Source: Methanobacteriota archaeon (GTDB taxonomy: Archaea > Methanobacteriota > Methanobacteria > Methanobacteriales > Methanobacteriaceae). From it: a stretch of DNA of 64,000 nucleotides. Made by a program: the position numbers and the translations under genes. Below, one piece after another: positions 25,593 to 33,892 of the stretch (the stretch's first letter is position 1; each line of letters starts with the position of its first letter). The stretch covers positions 34,355-98,354 of the forward strand of contig JAEYPF010000014.1 of assembly GCA_023411115.1 (NCBI GenBank), read 5' to 3'. The notes beneath the pieces were generated by a model. The model was not told the origin of the DNA. It ran no database searches and saw nothing but the letters and a program-made list of their open reading frames with translations.

Positions 25593-25967
25593 ATGGGACT
25601 TAGAGAAGACGTTGGGGGACTATTAAAAGAACTTTTAGAAAGGGCACCTGGAGATATTAGTGGTGCAGCAGTACTCAGACCAGATGGCCTTATGATAGCA
25701 TCTGCACTACCTAAAGAAGCAGATGAGAAAAGAGTAGCAGCCATGGGAGCAGCTATGGTAGGTACTTCACAGAGAACATGTGATGAGCTTGAAAGAGGAG
25801 ATCTAAATCAGGTGGTTATAGATGGAGCAACTGGAAAGGCAATACTGGCATATGCTGGAGAAAAAGCCATATTGGCTGCTCTTTCCCCTGGAGAAGTAAA
25901 TTTAGGGCTTGCATTACTTGAACTTGAGAGGACAGCAGATAAAATAAAAGAAGTTATGGCTAGTTAG
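25593..25967 (+). CDS. Roadblock/LC7 domain protein (MglB-like)
   Basis: A 124-residue single Roadblock/LC7 domain: GLLKELLERAPGDISGAAVLRPDGLMIASALP, then a helical middle (VAAMGAAMVGTSQRTCDELE), a strand pair (QVVIDGATGKAILAYAGEKAILAALSP) and a final helix. Such proteins dimerise and control small GTPases, for example as MglB-type GTPase activators. It is the first of three Roadblock genes in the cluster and lies under the promoter with the 8-bp box array. The stop codon is 11 bases before the next gene, so they are co-transcribed. Confidence 0.85.
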   Translation: MGLREDVGGLLKELLERAPGDISGAAVLRPDGLMIASALPKEADEKRVAAMGAAMVGTSQRTCDELERGDLNQVVIDGATGKAILAYAGEKAILAALSPGEVNLGLALLELERTADKIKEVMAS

Positions 25968-25978
25968 GAGGTAATAAA

Positions 25979-26458
25979 GTGACAGAACAGGAAAATCAGG
26001 CGGCTTCTTTGAATACTTTACTTATGGGAATATTGATGGGATTTACTGTAAGTATGTGGAGAGTATCTGGTGAAGGATCTGGGGGAGTTTCCAGATCTTT
26101 TGGAGAAGATTTATGGGGTTTGACAAAACAAAGGGCACAGGTAATTGGAGAAGAATTAGATACAAGTACCCCTGATACTGCAATGGACTTTTTTAAAAGG
26201 TATATTGTTGGGGTTTACAACGCTGCAGACAATATAGAGTACAGTGCTAGTGAAGATACTGTGGAAATGACAGTAGAAAATTGTAAGCTCCATCATTACA
26301 CTGATTTCTTAGAAGCAAATGGAGTTCCTCGTTCAGCTGGATGTCCATTTGCTCTGGCAGGCGTTGCAATGATGGAAGAAGTAACTGGCGACCCATTTAT
26401 AATTGATAGTATAGAATCTAATGATGGTACCAGTAAAATGGTCCTGAAAAGGCTATAA
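25979..26458 (+). CDS. Sensor-like protein, possibly V4R-related
   Basis: A 159-residue protein starting at GTG after TTAGGAGGTAATAAA. The N-terminal helix is followed by an alpha/beta domain with conserved-looking Cys/His positions (ENCKLHHYTDF and SAGCPFALAGVAMMEEVTGD). The layout recalls V4R-type small-molecule or metal-binding domains, but the match is weak and I do not firmly recognise the family. A Cys-less relative of this domain forms the C-terminus of the RHH regulator at 24647-25195. Between a Roadblock protein and a GTPase it is a natural candidate for the input sensor of the module. Confidence 0.6.
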   Translation: MTEQENQAASLNTLLMGILMGFTVSMWRVSGEGSGGVSRSFGEDLWGLTKQRAQVIGEELDTSTPDTAMDFFKRYIVGVYNAADNIEYSASEDTVEMTVENCKLHHYTDFLEANGVPRSAGCPFALAGVAMMEEVTGDPFIIDSIESNDGTSKMVLKRL

Positions 26459-26529
26459 CTAGCTTTAACGCAGTAAACTAATATTTGGGGTATAAATTAG
26501 AGCCAATGTATAAGGGGTGTTAAAGAATA

Positions 26530-27051
26530 ATGGCAGCGGGGTCTATCCTTAAAGTAGTTGTATTCGGTGCTCTTAATGCAGGAAAAACTACATTTGTAGA
26601 GAAATTAAGCGGACAAAATCTTTTTTTAAAGGGTGAATTTGAAAGCATTACCACAAGTTTTGATTTTGTCCAGATCGAACAGCAGGAGTCATTGATACAT
26701 TTATTTGCCAGTCCGGGGCATAGAAGATTCTCTTTTATGTGGAACACACTTGCTACTGGAATGAATGGAGCTATACTTTTAATTGACTCTACTGTAGGGA
26801 TAACTCCCGTTGACCATGAACTTATAACGTTTATAGAAAGTTATGATGTGCCCTATATCGTTGTCGCCAATAAAAATGATATCTGTGAAATTAAAGATTC
26901 ACAGATTAGGGAAGAACTTAATATATCCGAGGATATTCCGGTGGTTAACACATCGGCACTTGCAAATCAAGATCTTGAAAATATTATGGGCAGTCTCATA
27001 AAGAGAATGAAGAAAAAATTAAATAGTTCAGGTAAATCCAATGAAAATTGA
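26530..27051 (+). CDS. Small Ras-like GTPase (COG2229/MglA type)
   Basis: A 173-residue GTPase. The P-loop GALNAGKT lies at residues 13-20, the switch I Thr at 41-42, NKND (guanine specificity) at 114-117 and TSAL at about 140. Switch II reads FASPGHRRF, lacking the Asp of the usual DxxG. A similar replacement (GTPGQ) is normal in COG2229 GTPases, which work with Roadblock proteins in Streptomyces conservons and resemble MglA. Its last 11 bases overlap the next Roadblock gene, which argues for a physical partnership. No lipidation or membrane anchor is seen. Confidence 0.85.
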   Translation: MAAGSILKVVVFGALNAGKTTFVEKLSGQNLFLKGEFESITTSFDFVQIEQQESLIHLFASPGHRRFSFMWNTLATGMNGAILLIDSTVGITPVDHELITFIESYDVPYIVVANKNDICEIKDSQIREELNISEDIPVVNTSALANQDLENIMGSLIKRMKKKLNSSGKSNEN

Positions 27052-27394
27052 AACAACTTTTGAAAAGGCGTTGATTTCTATAAATAGGATCAATGGAGTA
27101 AAAGATTCTATTGTAGCAGGATTAGATGGTATTCCTTTAGGTAAAATAGATAAAAATACTTCTATTTTAAGTGCTACCACTGTTGCAGCACTTGGGGCCG
27201 TTAGAGAAATGATAAAAAGTATTAGTTACGGTAATTTAGAGAAATTAATAGTTGAAACGGATTTTGGAAAGATTATCATAGAAGAATTTGGGAAAAGACA
27301 TGTTGTAATTGTATTAACTGAAACCAATGCAAATATAGGAATGATCAGATTAATGCTTAAAAAAGCCGTTAAGGAACATGTAGACAATAATTAA
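27041..27394 (+). CDS. Roadblock/LC7 domain protein overlapping the GTPase gene
   Basis: A 117-residue Roadblock protein: ALISINRINGVKDSIVAGLDGIPLG, a helical middle (SATTVAALGAVREMIKSI), a strand pair (KLIVETDFGKIIIEEFGKRHVVIVLT) and a final helix. It is diverged from the other two Roadblock proteins in this cluster. The 11-base overlap with the GTPase gene suggests translational coupling and equal stoichiometry, as for an MglA/MglB pair. Confidence 0.8.
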   Translation: MKIETTFEKALISINRINGVKDSIVAGLDGIPLGKIDKNTSILSATTVAALGAVREMIKSISYGNLEKLIVETDFGKIIIEEFGKRHVVIVLTETNANIGMIRLMLKKAVKEHVDNN

Positions 27395-27436
27395 CATATT
27401 TACATCATTTAAATTATCAATTAAGGCAGTGATTTA

Positions 27437-27814
27437 ATGAAGCCAATTTCAGAGCAAATTCAGGAAGTTCTTGAGGATATGCAGGCACGTGCAGACATTA
27501 AGGAGTCTTATGTTATTCGGAAAGATGGATTAATATTCACTTCAAGTAATCCTCATGTTAAAAACCAGAGAATAGCTGCAATGTCTGCATCTTTACTGGA
27601 AATTGGTAAAAAAACCCTTGAAGATGTAGGTAATGATGATTTAAAACGTCTTTTAATAACAGGAGACAAAATACAGATAATTATTATGGGTTTTTCCTCT
27701 GTAGCTTTAGTATGTTCTATGGGTTCAAATGCTAATACTGGTATGGTTTTTTTAAGGATGAAAAAAGCAGTAGAAAAAATATATGTTATAATGCAGGAAG
27801 CATACCTTGAGTAA
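27437..27814 (+). CDS. Third Roadblock/LC7 domain protein
   Basis: A 125-residue Roadblock protein: EDMQARADIKESYVIRKDGLIFTSSNP, ISIAAMSASLLEIG-like helix, and KRLLITGDKIQIIIMGFSSVALVCSMG, ending in a helix. It lies 42 bases after the second Roadblock gene in the same orientation. Three different Roadblock proteins in one operon allow homo- or heterodimers around one GTPase. The operon ends here, facing the convergent fumarase gene. Confidence 0.8.
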   Translation: MKPISEQIQEVLEDMQARADIKESYVIRKDGLIFTSSNPHVKNQRIAAMSASLLEIGKKTLEDVGNDDLKRLLITGDKIQIIIMGFSSVALVCSMGSNANTGMVFLRMKKAVEKIYVIMQEAYLE

Positions 27815-27850
27815 TATTATTTTTATTTTAAAATAAGGGATAAGTTTAAG

Positions 27851-28690
27851 TTAGGGCCTTAGAACAGCACTTGCATGCCTTCCAGCCCAACACTGAATGC
27901 AAACACCAATTGGAAGCCCTGCAGTATGGGTATCTGCAGTTAGGATCTTCACATCAAGGGCAGTGGTTTTACCACCCAGTCCCATGGGTCCAATTCCAGT
28001 TTCATTGAGGTTGTTTAATATATCTTCTTCAAGCTCTGCAATCATTTTATCTGGATTTCTTTCCCCAACTTTTCCAAGCAGCGCTTTTTTTGCAAGTTTC
28101 ATCGCTAAATCTGACATTCCGCCAACCCCAACTCCAACAATTATAGGGGGGCATGGTTTTCCACCAGCAGCAATTACAGTATCCCGGACGAACTGTTTAA
28201 TGCCTTCAATACCTTCTCCAGGCAAAGCCATTTTAAGAGCGTTGTTATTTTCAGATCCAATACCCTTTGGAAAAACAGTTAATTCAATTTTTTCCTCATT
28301 AATAAGCTCAATATCAATTTGAGGAATTAAGTTACCTGTATTTGTCCCTGTATTTTTCCGTGTTAATGGGTTTACCACATTCGGCCTGAGTGGGATTTCT
28401 TCAGTCGCTCTTTTAACTCCATTTCTTATACCCTCATAGAGATTTTCAACATTTACCTTGCCGAGTTTAACAAAAATGATGGGAAGGCCTGTATCTTGAC
28501 ACATTGGAACGCCGAGTTTTTCGGCAGCTTCGATATTATCAAGTATGGCTTTAAGATTTAGACGTGCAATTGATTTTTCTTCATTTTCATAGGCCTCTTC
28601 AAGCGCTTTCTTGACATCTTCAGGCAGCTTGATTACGGCTTCTTTGAATAGATCAAATATTGTATTTTCGATGGTGCTTTGGGTAATCAT
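27851..28690 (-). CDS. Fumarate hydratase class I, alpha subunit
   Basis: A 279-residue alpha subunit of the two-subunit iron-sulfur fumarase/tartrate dehydratase family. Cluster cysteines are seen in VPMCQDTGLP, GGKPCPPIIVGVG and GVCIQCWAGRH. Typical stretches are NVVNPLTRKNTGTNTG and GLGGKTTALDVKI. In methanogens it acts in the partial reductive TCA pathway, interconverting fumarate and malate. The beta subunit is not in this window, so the two are encoded apart. The leader carries two hairpins. Confidence 0.92.
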   Translation of the reverse strand: MITQSTIENTIFDLFKEAVIKLPEDVKKALEEAYENEEKSIARLNLKAILDNIEAAEKLGVPMCQDTGLPIIFVKLGKVNVENLYEGIRNGVKRATEEIPLRPNVVNPLTRKNTGTNTGNLIPQIDIELINEEKIELTVFPKGIGSENNNALKMALPGEGIEGIKQFVRDTVIAAGGKPCPPIIVGVGVGGMSDLAMKLAKKALLGKVGERNPDKMIAELEEDILNNLNETGIGPMGLGGKTTALDVKILTADTHTAGLPIGVCIQCWAGRHASAVLRP

Positions 28691-28736
28691 AATAATCCTC
28701 TAATTTCTATCTCTTGATGGTATATTGTGTTAAACT

Positions 28737-28784
28737 TAAAAAATTTATGATTTTTTAGCATAGAAAAATGCATAGCATTTTTCT
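28737..28784. repeat. Two hairpins upstream of the fumarase gene
   Basis: TAAAAAAT/ATTTTTTA (28737-28757, loop TTATG) is followed at once by the perfect 10-bp stem AGAAAAATGC-ATA-GCATTTTTCT (28762-28784). The 3-base loop and A-rich left arm match the hairpin clusters at 9.2 and 38.1 kb. The remaining gap sequence to 28985 is AT-rich without an ORF. Confidence 0.65.
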
Positions 28785-28945
28785 CCAGTATTATAAGTTT
28801 ATATTTAAATTGGAGTTGCTAGTTCATGTATGTTTGAAATTTTTCTGATTTTGTTTATAATTTTTAAATTAACTATAAAATGATTTAAGTATGTATTCTG
28901 GGTATTTCAAACTTAGAACATGAAAAAAATAAAGTTTTTCAAATA

Positions 28946-28959
28946 ATTACATATGTAAT
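28946..28959. promoter_or_regulatory. 14-bp palindrome at the promoter of a small hypothetical gene
   Basis: ATTACATATGTAAT is a perfect palindrome about 27 bases before the start codon at 28986. A TATA-like TTAATATAA follows at about 28964. It may be a dimeric operator; the regulator is unknown. Confidence 0.35.
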
Positions 28960-28985
28960 ACTTTTAATATAATTAGTATGATAAA

Positions 28986-29231
28986 ATGAAGGATTATACC
29001 TACGATGAAGTTTGGACTGAAATAGTTAAATTTGTATTGAAATTACATAAACATCCTGAGTACAGGCCCCAGACAGTTAAAGAGGCACAAAATATGTTGA
29101 GATTTATTCCTGAGATAAGGAACGTTATTCGTACAATTGAGGATACAGATAAATATATTGAAATGATCACAATGGCTGATGAAGTGGAAGAGTTACTTCA
29201 AAAAGAATTAAATGAGCTTAAAAATCATTAA
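28986..29231 (+). CDS. Hypothetical helical protein
   Basis: An 81-residue, wholly soluble protein that is almost all alpha-helical by composition (EVWTEIVKFVLKLHKHPEY, then TVKEAQNMLRFIPEIRNV and ADEVEELLQKELNELK). I do not recognise a family. The ATG at 28986 lacks a strong ribosome site and lies close to the TATA-like element, so the message may have almost no leader. A promoter palindrome suggests that it is a regulated, real gene. Confidence 0.55.
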   Translation: MKDYTYDEVWTEIVKFVLKLHKHPEYRPQTVKEAQNMLRFIPEIRNVIRTIEDTDKYIEMITMADEVEELLQKELNELKNH

Positions 29232-29267
29232 TTTGGTCTACTTGATGAATCGAGAAATTTATGAGCT

Positions 29268-29846
29268 TTACATCAGTGCCCATTCGCCTTCAAGTTCAGT
29301 AAGTGCGAATTGGTGGTTATTAACTACATCTATTACATCATCTGCATTACATTTGTCAAGGGAATATGAACAAATGGCTATTATGTTGTAAGTACCAAGG
29401 ACTCTATCTATTTCTTTTTCATACTGGCTAAAATCATCCCAATCTTCTTTTTCAAGCCAGAAAGTGTTTCCAGTTATTCTCATACCTTCATAGCCTTTAT
29501 CCAGAGCAAGGTTGAGTTTGTTTAACCAGCCATCTAAAACCCTTTGTGAATCGAAAAATCCTCCTTTCTTGTACCAATCGGTGTAAGAAATGATTTCAAT
29601 TTGTCCGTTCTCAAGGTAAGCATCAGCATTAGGAATTGCATCTTTAAATGCTTCCTTTGCCTCTTCTACAGTAAGTGGTTGTGAAGTGACCCACATGCAA
29701 AATTCGTTATTTTCAAGCCCTGTTTTGAAATAAGGGATTAATATATCTATTAAATTTTCTCTAGTTTGATAGAATTGGCAGAAATGAGTTCCCCAGGATA
29801 CATCGCCAATAATATCAATGCCCGAATTCCTCAATCCATTTTTCAT
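29268..29846 (-). CDS. MEDS (DcmR sensory) domain protein
   Basis: A 192-residue stand-alone MEDS domain. It begins with the family hallmark HFCQFYQTRENLIDILIPYF, then GLENNEFCMWVTSQPLTVEEA, a central IEIISYTDWYKKGGFF, and RITGNTFWLEKEDW. MEDS domains are predicted sensors of small (hydrocarbon-type) ligands and share features with the KaiC/RecA fold. The ATG at 29846 is preferred because GGAG lies 9 bases before it; the ATG two codons upstream is too close. No output domain is present, so a partner protein is expected. Confidence 0.8.
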   Translation of the reverse strand: MKNGLRNSGIDIIGDVSWGTHFCQFYQTRENLIDILIPYFKTGLENNEFCMWVTSQPLTVEEAKEAFKDAIPNADAYLENGQIEIISYTDWYKKGGFFDSQRVLDGWLNKLNLALDKGYEGMRITGNTFWLEKEDWDDFSQYEKEIDRVLGTYNIIAICSYSLDKCNADDVIDVVNNHQFALTELEGEWALM

Positions 29847-30088
29847 CAACATCGTCTCCTAAAGACTAATACTAATTTTTTGATATGTTATTTGTATTAA
29901 TATAACTATCTATTACATAAAAAACAGAACCAATAAAAAATAAGACATTAGGATTAATTCTAAAATAAACTGATTTAAGTAGTTATGAGAGGATTAAATT
30001 AAAATATTTTAGGTAACGGAAAAAATGAAATCTGCATTCCTGCTTTATCATTATTTGAGCTATATTGATGTTGAACAAGCTTGTCAGC

Positions 30089-30691
30089 TTAAATCAAACT
30101 TTTAATATAATCTCCCAAGGCAAGGGTAACATTAGCCTCGATAGCTGCTGCAATAAAAAACAGGACTATTGCAATTGCAAATAAAGCTATAGAATCCTTG
30201 AGTTCCCAGTAATTCTCATTAACAGGTTTATCTTTGCTTAAATTTATTAAAATATGAACAATCATACTCGTGATCCTGAATCCTGCAGTAGCGGATATGA
30301 TAATGGCGGGAATTTCAAATATACCGTGGGGCACTGTATAAAGAAGAAGTGTTCCAGTTGGGATTTTGGTGGCTAGATATCCGATAATAATTCCATTGAT
30401 AAATAAAACAAACACTGGAACTATCCCAATTATTCCTCCAACATAAGCTATAAATCCACTTTTAATGTTATTCATGAATATTGAAAGTGTATTTATTCCC
30501 TCCTGACTGAATTTTCCTTTAACTGAGTCAATTATGGTTTTCATAAAATAGTCAATTGTACCAGATATGAGGTAACCCACGAATATGGACGAGAAAAATA
30601 TGAGTGTAGAAATCAGCAGCAGCATCTTATTGCGATTATAAAGATCTACCAAAAACCTGCTGTATTTCCCCTGAAATGCAATTCTGGACAT
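30089..30691 (-). CDS. SpoIIM/DUF95-family membrane protein
   Basis: A 200-residue membrane protein with about five hydrophobic segments (residues 23-45, about 80-102, 108-130, 130-150 and 170-192). The family signature TGTLLLYTVPHGIFEIPAIIIS-like segment (around residue 115-136) is the conserved PHGxxEhxA motif of stage II sporulation protein M relatives. Archaea do not sporulate; the role of these proteins is unknown. It stands alone before the por operon's 3' end. Confidence 0.82.
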   Translation of the reverse strand: MSRIAFQGKYSRFLVDLYNRNKMLLLISTLIFFSSIFVGYLISGTIDYFMKTIIDSVKGKFSQEGINTLSIFMNNIKSGFIAYVGGIIGIVPVFVLFINGIIIGYLATKIPTGTLLLYTVPHGIFEIPAIIISATAGFRITSMIVHILINLSKDKPVNENYWELKDSIALFAIAIVLFFIAAAIEANVTLALGDYIKSLI

Positions 30692-30917
30692 GATATTATT
30701 CCTTATGTTTTCTTTTTTGATACATAATTTTTAGTGGAATATAATTATTTAATGAATCTACTTTTTATATTTTATTATAGCAGTATGGATACGTTATAAT
30801 GGAAATATTGAAAAATTACAGGATAATTAGCTAGTTTGAGTAAATTAAATAAAGAATAATGCAAAATAAATTATTTAAAGAATAGTCTATTAATGGAAAT
30901 AAATAAAAAAACAAAAT

Positions 30918-31349
30918 TCAGTATCTCATGATCATCTTAAGCCTTTCAAGTTCTTTAGCAACTCTTTCGCGCTTATCAGATATCATTTCTGCTGAATCTG
31001 TATTTAAACCTCCAGTTGGACATGTAAGGACACAAGCCGGTGTTTCCTGGTCTATACAGAGGTTACATTTCTTTGCAATGCCTTCTTCATCCATATGGAT
31101 TGCTCCAATAGGGCAGGAGCGTTCACAAAGGCCGCAGCCTATGCATTCATCTTCATTAATTATGATTGCACCCTCTACTTCTTCTATGGCGCCTTCGGGG
31201 CATATGGTTAGACAAGGAGCCCTATCTGGTGCACAGTGTAAACAGTGAACTGCAACACCATTTATAACCCTTATTGCATTTTGTGGGCATTCTCTTTCAC
31301 ATTTGGAGCAGTCCGCACAAATTTCTGGTCGTGAAACTAATTCTCTCAT
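30918..31349 (-). CDS. porF: Pyruvate oxidoreductase-associated polyferredoxin PorF
   Basis: A 143-residue iron-sulfur protein with four cysteine clusters: CADCSKCERECP, CLHCAPDRAPCLTICP, CIGCGLCERSCP and CNLCIDQETPACVLTCP. It matches the last gene of the porCDABEF operon known in Methanothermobacter. The ATG at 31349 has AGGAGG upstream; an earlier in-frame start would overlap porE and is less likely. It probably passes electrons between pyruvate oxidoreductase and other carriers. The transcript ends in a short AT-rich gap. Confidence 0.87.
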   Translation of the reverse strand: MRELVSRPEICADCSKCERECPQNAIRVINGVAVHCLHCAPDRAPCLTICPEGAIEEVEGAIIINEDECIGCGLCERSCPIGAIHMDEEGIAKKCNLCIDQETPACVLTCPTGGLNTDSAEMISDKRERVAKELERLKMIMRY

Positions 31350-31359
31350 GTCATGCCTC

Positions 31360-31857
31360 CTATTTAAAAGCGTCATTTGCCCTTGTGCCGTGTGTTAACA
31401 CATTAACAAGTCCAGTTTTCTTCTTCTTAGACTTTTTACCGATACCTGATAACTTTTCAATGTGTTTTGCCTGTCTCTCAAGCTTCATCTTCTCTGTATC
31501 TACGATAGAAATGGCTCTTTTGGAACATGCTTTAACACATGCTGGAGTATCAAGATCAGGGCACTGACCACATTTTTGTGCCTTTCTCTCATGTATTGAA
31601 ACTGCTCCGAAAGGACATATCAACATACACAGAGAACATCCTATGCACTTTTCGCAGTCAATTGATTTATCATCAATTGCATCAACAGGACATATTTTCT
31701 TACAGGGAGCGTCTTCGCACTGTTGACAGATGATGGGGTAATAAGCACCTTCGACTTCTCTTACCATGATCCTTGATGTGCCATGAAGTTGTGTGCATGC
31801 CTCTTCACAGTCCATACATCCATCGCAAATCTCTGGTTGAATCAATACTTTATCCAA
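31360..31857 (-). CDS. porE: Pyruvate oxidoreductase-associated polyferredoxin PorE
   Basis: A 165-residue iron-sulfur protein with clusters CDGCMDCEEAC, CQQCEDAPCKKICP, CEKCIGCSLCMLICP and CGQCPDLDTPACVKAC. The basic tail KKSKKKKTGLVN is unusual for a ferredoxin. It resembles PorF and the cdh-operon polyferredoxin, so all three are probably related electron carriers. It lies 12 bases after porB and 10 bases before porF. Confidence 0.87.
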   Translation of the reverse strand: MDKVLIQPEICDGCMDCEEACTQLHGTSRIMVREVEGAYYPIICQQCEDAPCKKICPVDAIDDKSIDCEKCIGCSLCMLICPFGAVSIHERKAQKCGQCPDLDTPACVKACSKRAISIVDTEKMKLERQAKHIEKLSGIGKKSKKKKTGLVNVLTHGTRANDAFK

Positions 31858-31869
31858 GATTATATCCCC

Positions 31870-32736
31870 CTATATTTTAAGTTCAGCGCAGACATTATCC
31901 ACATAATTTTGAATTCTTTCTTTTTCTTCATCAGCAAGGTGTTTAAACCGTTTTTGGGCTTCTAAATATGTATTTACTGGTTTCCTTTGAAGTGGTCTGT
32001 AGGTTACTTTAAATTCACCATCTACGATCTCGTAAAGAATCCATGCACCAGTTTCAACAGCTAATCTTCCAAGTTCTATGGTTTTTGATGGGTCATAACC
32101 CCATCCTGTTGTACATGGTTGGTGAAGGTGAATATAAGCAGATCCTTCTGCTTCGGATGCTTTTTTAACCTTTTTCATGAAATCTTCAGGGTATGAAATA
32201 GATGCTGTTGCAACGTAAGGAACACTATGGGCCGCCATTATCATTGGAATGTTTTTCTTTGGCTTATCTTCACCAAAACTTTCTTTTCCATGGGGAGAAG
32301 TAGTTGTTGATGCTCCATATGGTGTTGCACCGCTTCTTTGAACTCCTGTATTCATGTAAGCTTCGTTATCGTAACATATATAAATTATTTTATGTCCTCT
32401 TTCCATAGCTCCTGAAAGAGATTGAAGCCCTATATCTGCTGTTCCACCATCTCCAGCGAATACTACAACATTAACGTCGTCTTTCCCCTGGGATTTAAGA
32501 GCCCTTTCAACTCCGGAAGCTACAGCAGCAGCATTTTCAAATGCTACATGAATCCATGGAACTTCCCATGCTGTTTCAGGATATTGGGATGTAATAACCT
32601 CTAAACATCCTGTTGCGGATACTGCTACGGTGTTTTCACCAAGCATTTTAAGTGCAAGTCTCGCGCCTATGGTAGCACCACATCCAGCACAACCCCTGTG
32701 CCCCGCTGCGAGAAATTCTTTTTCAGGTACTTCCAT
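31870..32736 (-). CDS. porB: Pyruvate:ferredoxin oxidoreductase subunit beta (PorB)
   Basis: A 288-residue thiamine-diphosphate-binding subunit. The [4Fe-4S] ligand Cys pair in HRGCAGCGATIGARLAL and the ThDP/Mg motif VVVFAGDGGTADIGLQSLSG followed by YDNEAYMNTGVQ are diagnostic. The enzyme makes pyruvate from acetyl-CoA, CO2 and reduced ferredoxin in autotrophic growth. It is 1 base after porA's stop codon, so strongly coupled. Confidence 0.95.
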   Translation of the reverse strand: MEVPEKEFLAAGHRGCAGCGATIGARLALKMLGENTVAVSATGCLEVITSQYPETAWEVPWIHVAFENAAAVASGVERALKSQGKDDVNVVVFAGDGGTADIGLQSLSGAMERGHKIIYICYDNEAYMNTGVQRSGATPYGASTTTSPHGKESFGEDKPKKNIPMIMAAHSVPYVATASISYPEDFMKKVKKASEAEGSAYIHLHQPCTTGWGYDPSKTIELGRLAVETGAWILYEIVDGEFKVTYRPLQRKPVNTYLEAQKRFKHLADEEKERIQNYVDNVCAELKI

Positions 32737-32737
32737 T

Positions 32738-33892
32738 TTATGCTTCCTCCTGTTTTAATCCGATCCAATTAATTTTATCCTTTTCAGTTGAATTTTTAGT
32801 AATTTTAATTATGTTTCTTATATCTTCATTGGAAACATCACGTCCACCAAGACCTAAAATAAAGCCCCTGGCATCAACATCCATTTTTGCTTTGATCTCG
32901 TTAAAGAGAACTCCTCCAATTCCAAATGAAATATTTTTATCTAATACAGCGATTCTGTCTGCATTTTTAAGTGCATTGTATATCTCATCTTTAGGGAAAG
33001 GTCTGAATGATATTACTTTAAGAAGACCAACTTTGTGCCCTTCTTTCCTCATGTTATCTACAACTGCCTTTATTGTACCGCAGATAGATCCCATGGCCAC
33101 AAGAATTATTTCAGCATCATCGCACATGTAATTTTCAACAAAGTCATAATTACGCCCGAATTTTTCTCCAAATTCTTTATTGACAGCCTTTATCACGTTT
33201 TTGGCGTTTTCCATTGCGACTTCCATATCGTATCTTGCTTCCATGTAGTAATTTGGATCTGTAAATGTTCCGAGTGACATGGGGTCTTTTGGATCAAGAT
33301 AAGAGTGCTTTGGTTGGTATGGGGGTAAAAAGTCATCTACTTCTTCTTGAGATGGAATGTCTACAGGTTCAACTGTATGTGTAAGTATAAAACCGTCTAC
33401 ACAGACCATACTTGGAAGCAGAACATTTTCATTTTCAGAAATTTTATATGCTTGTATAACAAAGTCAAGTGCTTCTTGAGCATTTTCAGCAAAAAATTGC
33501 ATCCATCCAGTGTCCCTTTGGGAAATAGAGTCTTGTTGATCGTTCCATATGCTCAATGGTGCTGATAATGCTCTGTTGGCATTTCCCATTACTATTGGGT
33601 TTCTGAGTCCCGCAGCGGCAAATAAAATCTCATGCATTAACGCTAAACCCTGTGAAGATGTTGCAGTGAATACTCTAACACCTGTTCCTGACGCCCCTAC
33701 AGCTGCACTTATAGCACTGTGCTCTGATTCAACTCGTATGTACTCTGCAGGAAGATCTCCATCTGCAACGAATTGTGCTAGATATTCTGAAATGGAAGTC
33801 TGTGGAGTTATAGGATAAACTGGTACAACTTTGGGTTTTGCAAGCTTAACCCCTTCAGCAATTGCTCTATTTGCAGAAATAACTTTAAGCAT
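32738..33892 (-). CDS. porA: Pyruvate:ferredoxin oxidoreductase subunit alpha (PorA)
   Basis: A 384-residue subunit containing the pyrimidine-binding half of the ThDP site (PVYPITPQTSISEYLAQF, RVESEHSAISAAVGASGTG, TATSSQGLALMHEIL). The C-terminal domain II/III stretch reads IAVLDKNISFGIGGVLFNEI. It forms the active site together with PorB. porD, porA and porB follow each other with 0-1 base gaps. Confidence 0.95.
   Translation of the reverse strand: MLKVISANRAIAEGVKLAKPKVVPVYPITPQTSISEYLAQFVADGDLPAEYIRVESEHSAISAAVGASGTGVRVFTATSSQGLALMHEILFAAAGLRNPIVMGNANRALSAPLSIWNDQQDSISQRDTGWMQFFAENAQEALDFVIQAYKISENENVLLPSMVCVDGFILTHTVEPVDIPSQEEVDDFLPPYQPKHSYLDPKDPMSLGTFTDPNYYMEARYDMEVAMENAKNVIKAVNKEFGEKFGRNYDFVENYMCDDAEIILVAMGSICGTIKAVVDNMRKEGHKVGLLKVISFRPFPKDEIYNALKNADRIAVLDKNISFGIGGVLFNEIKAKMDVDARGFILGLGGRDVSNEDIRNIIKITKNSTEKDKINWIGLKQEEA

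Noticed and set aside
26590..26725. Missing Asp in the switch II motif of the small GTPase as a sign of a dead enzyme
   Set aside because: COG2229-type GTPases normally lack this Asp (GTPG or similar), and the P-loop and NKND motifs are intact.
31360..31376. Overlap of the longest porF frame with porE
   Set aside because: The porF start with AGGAGG at 31349 removes the overlap; the longer frame has no ribosome site.
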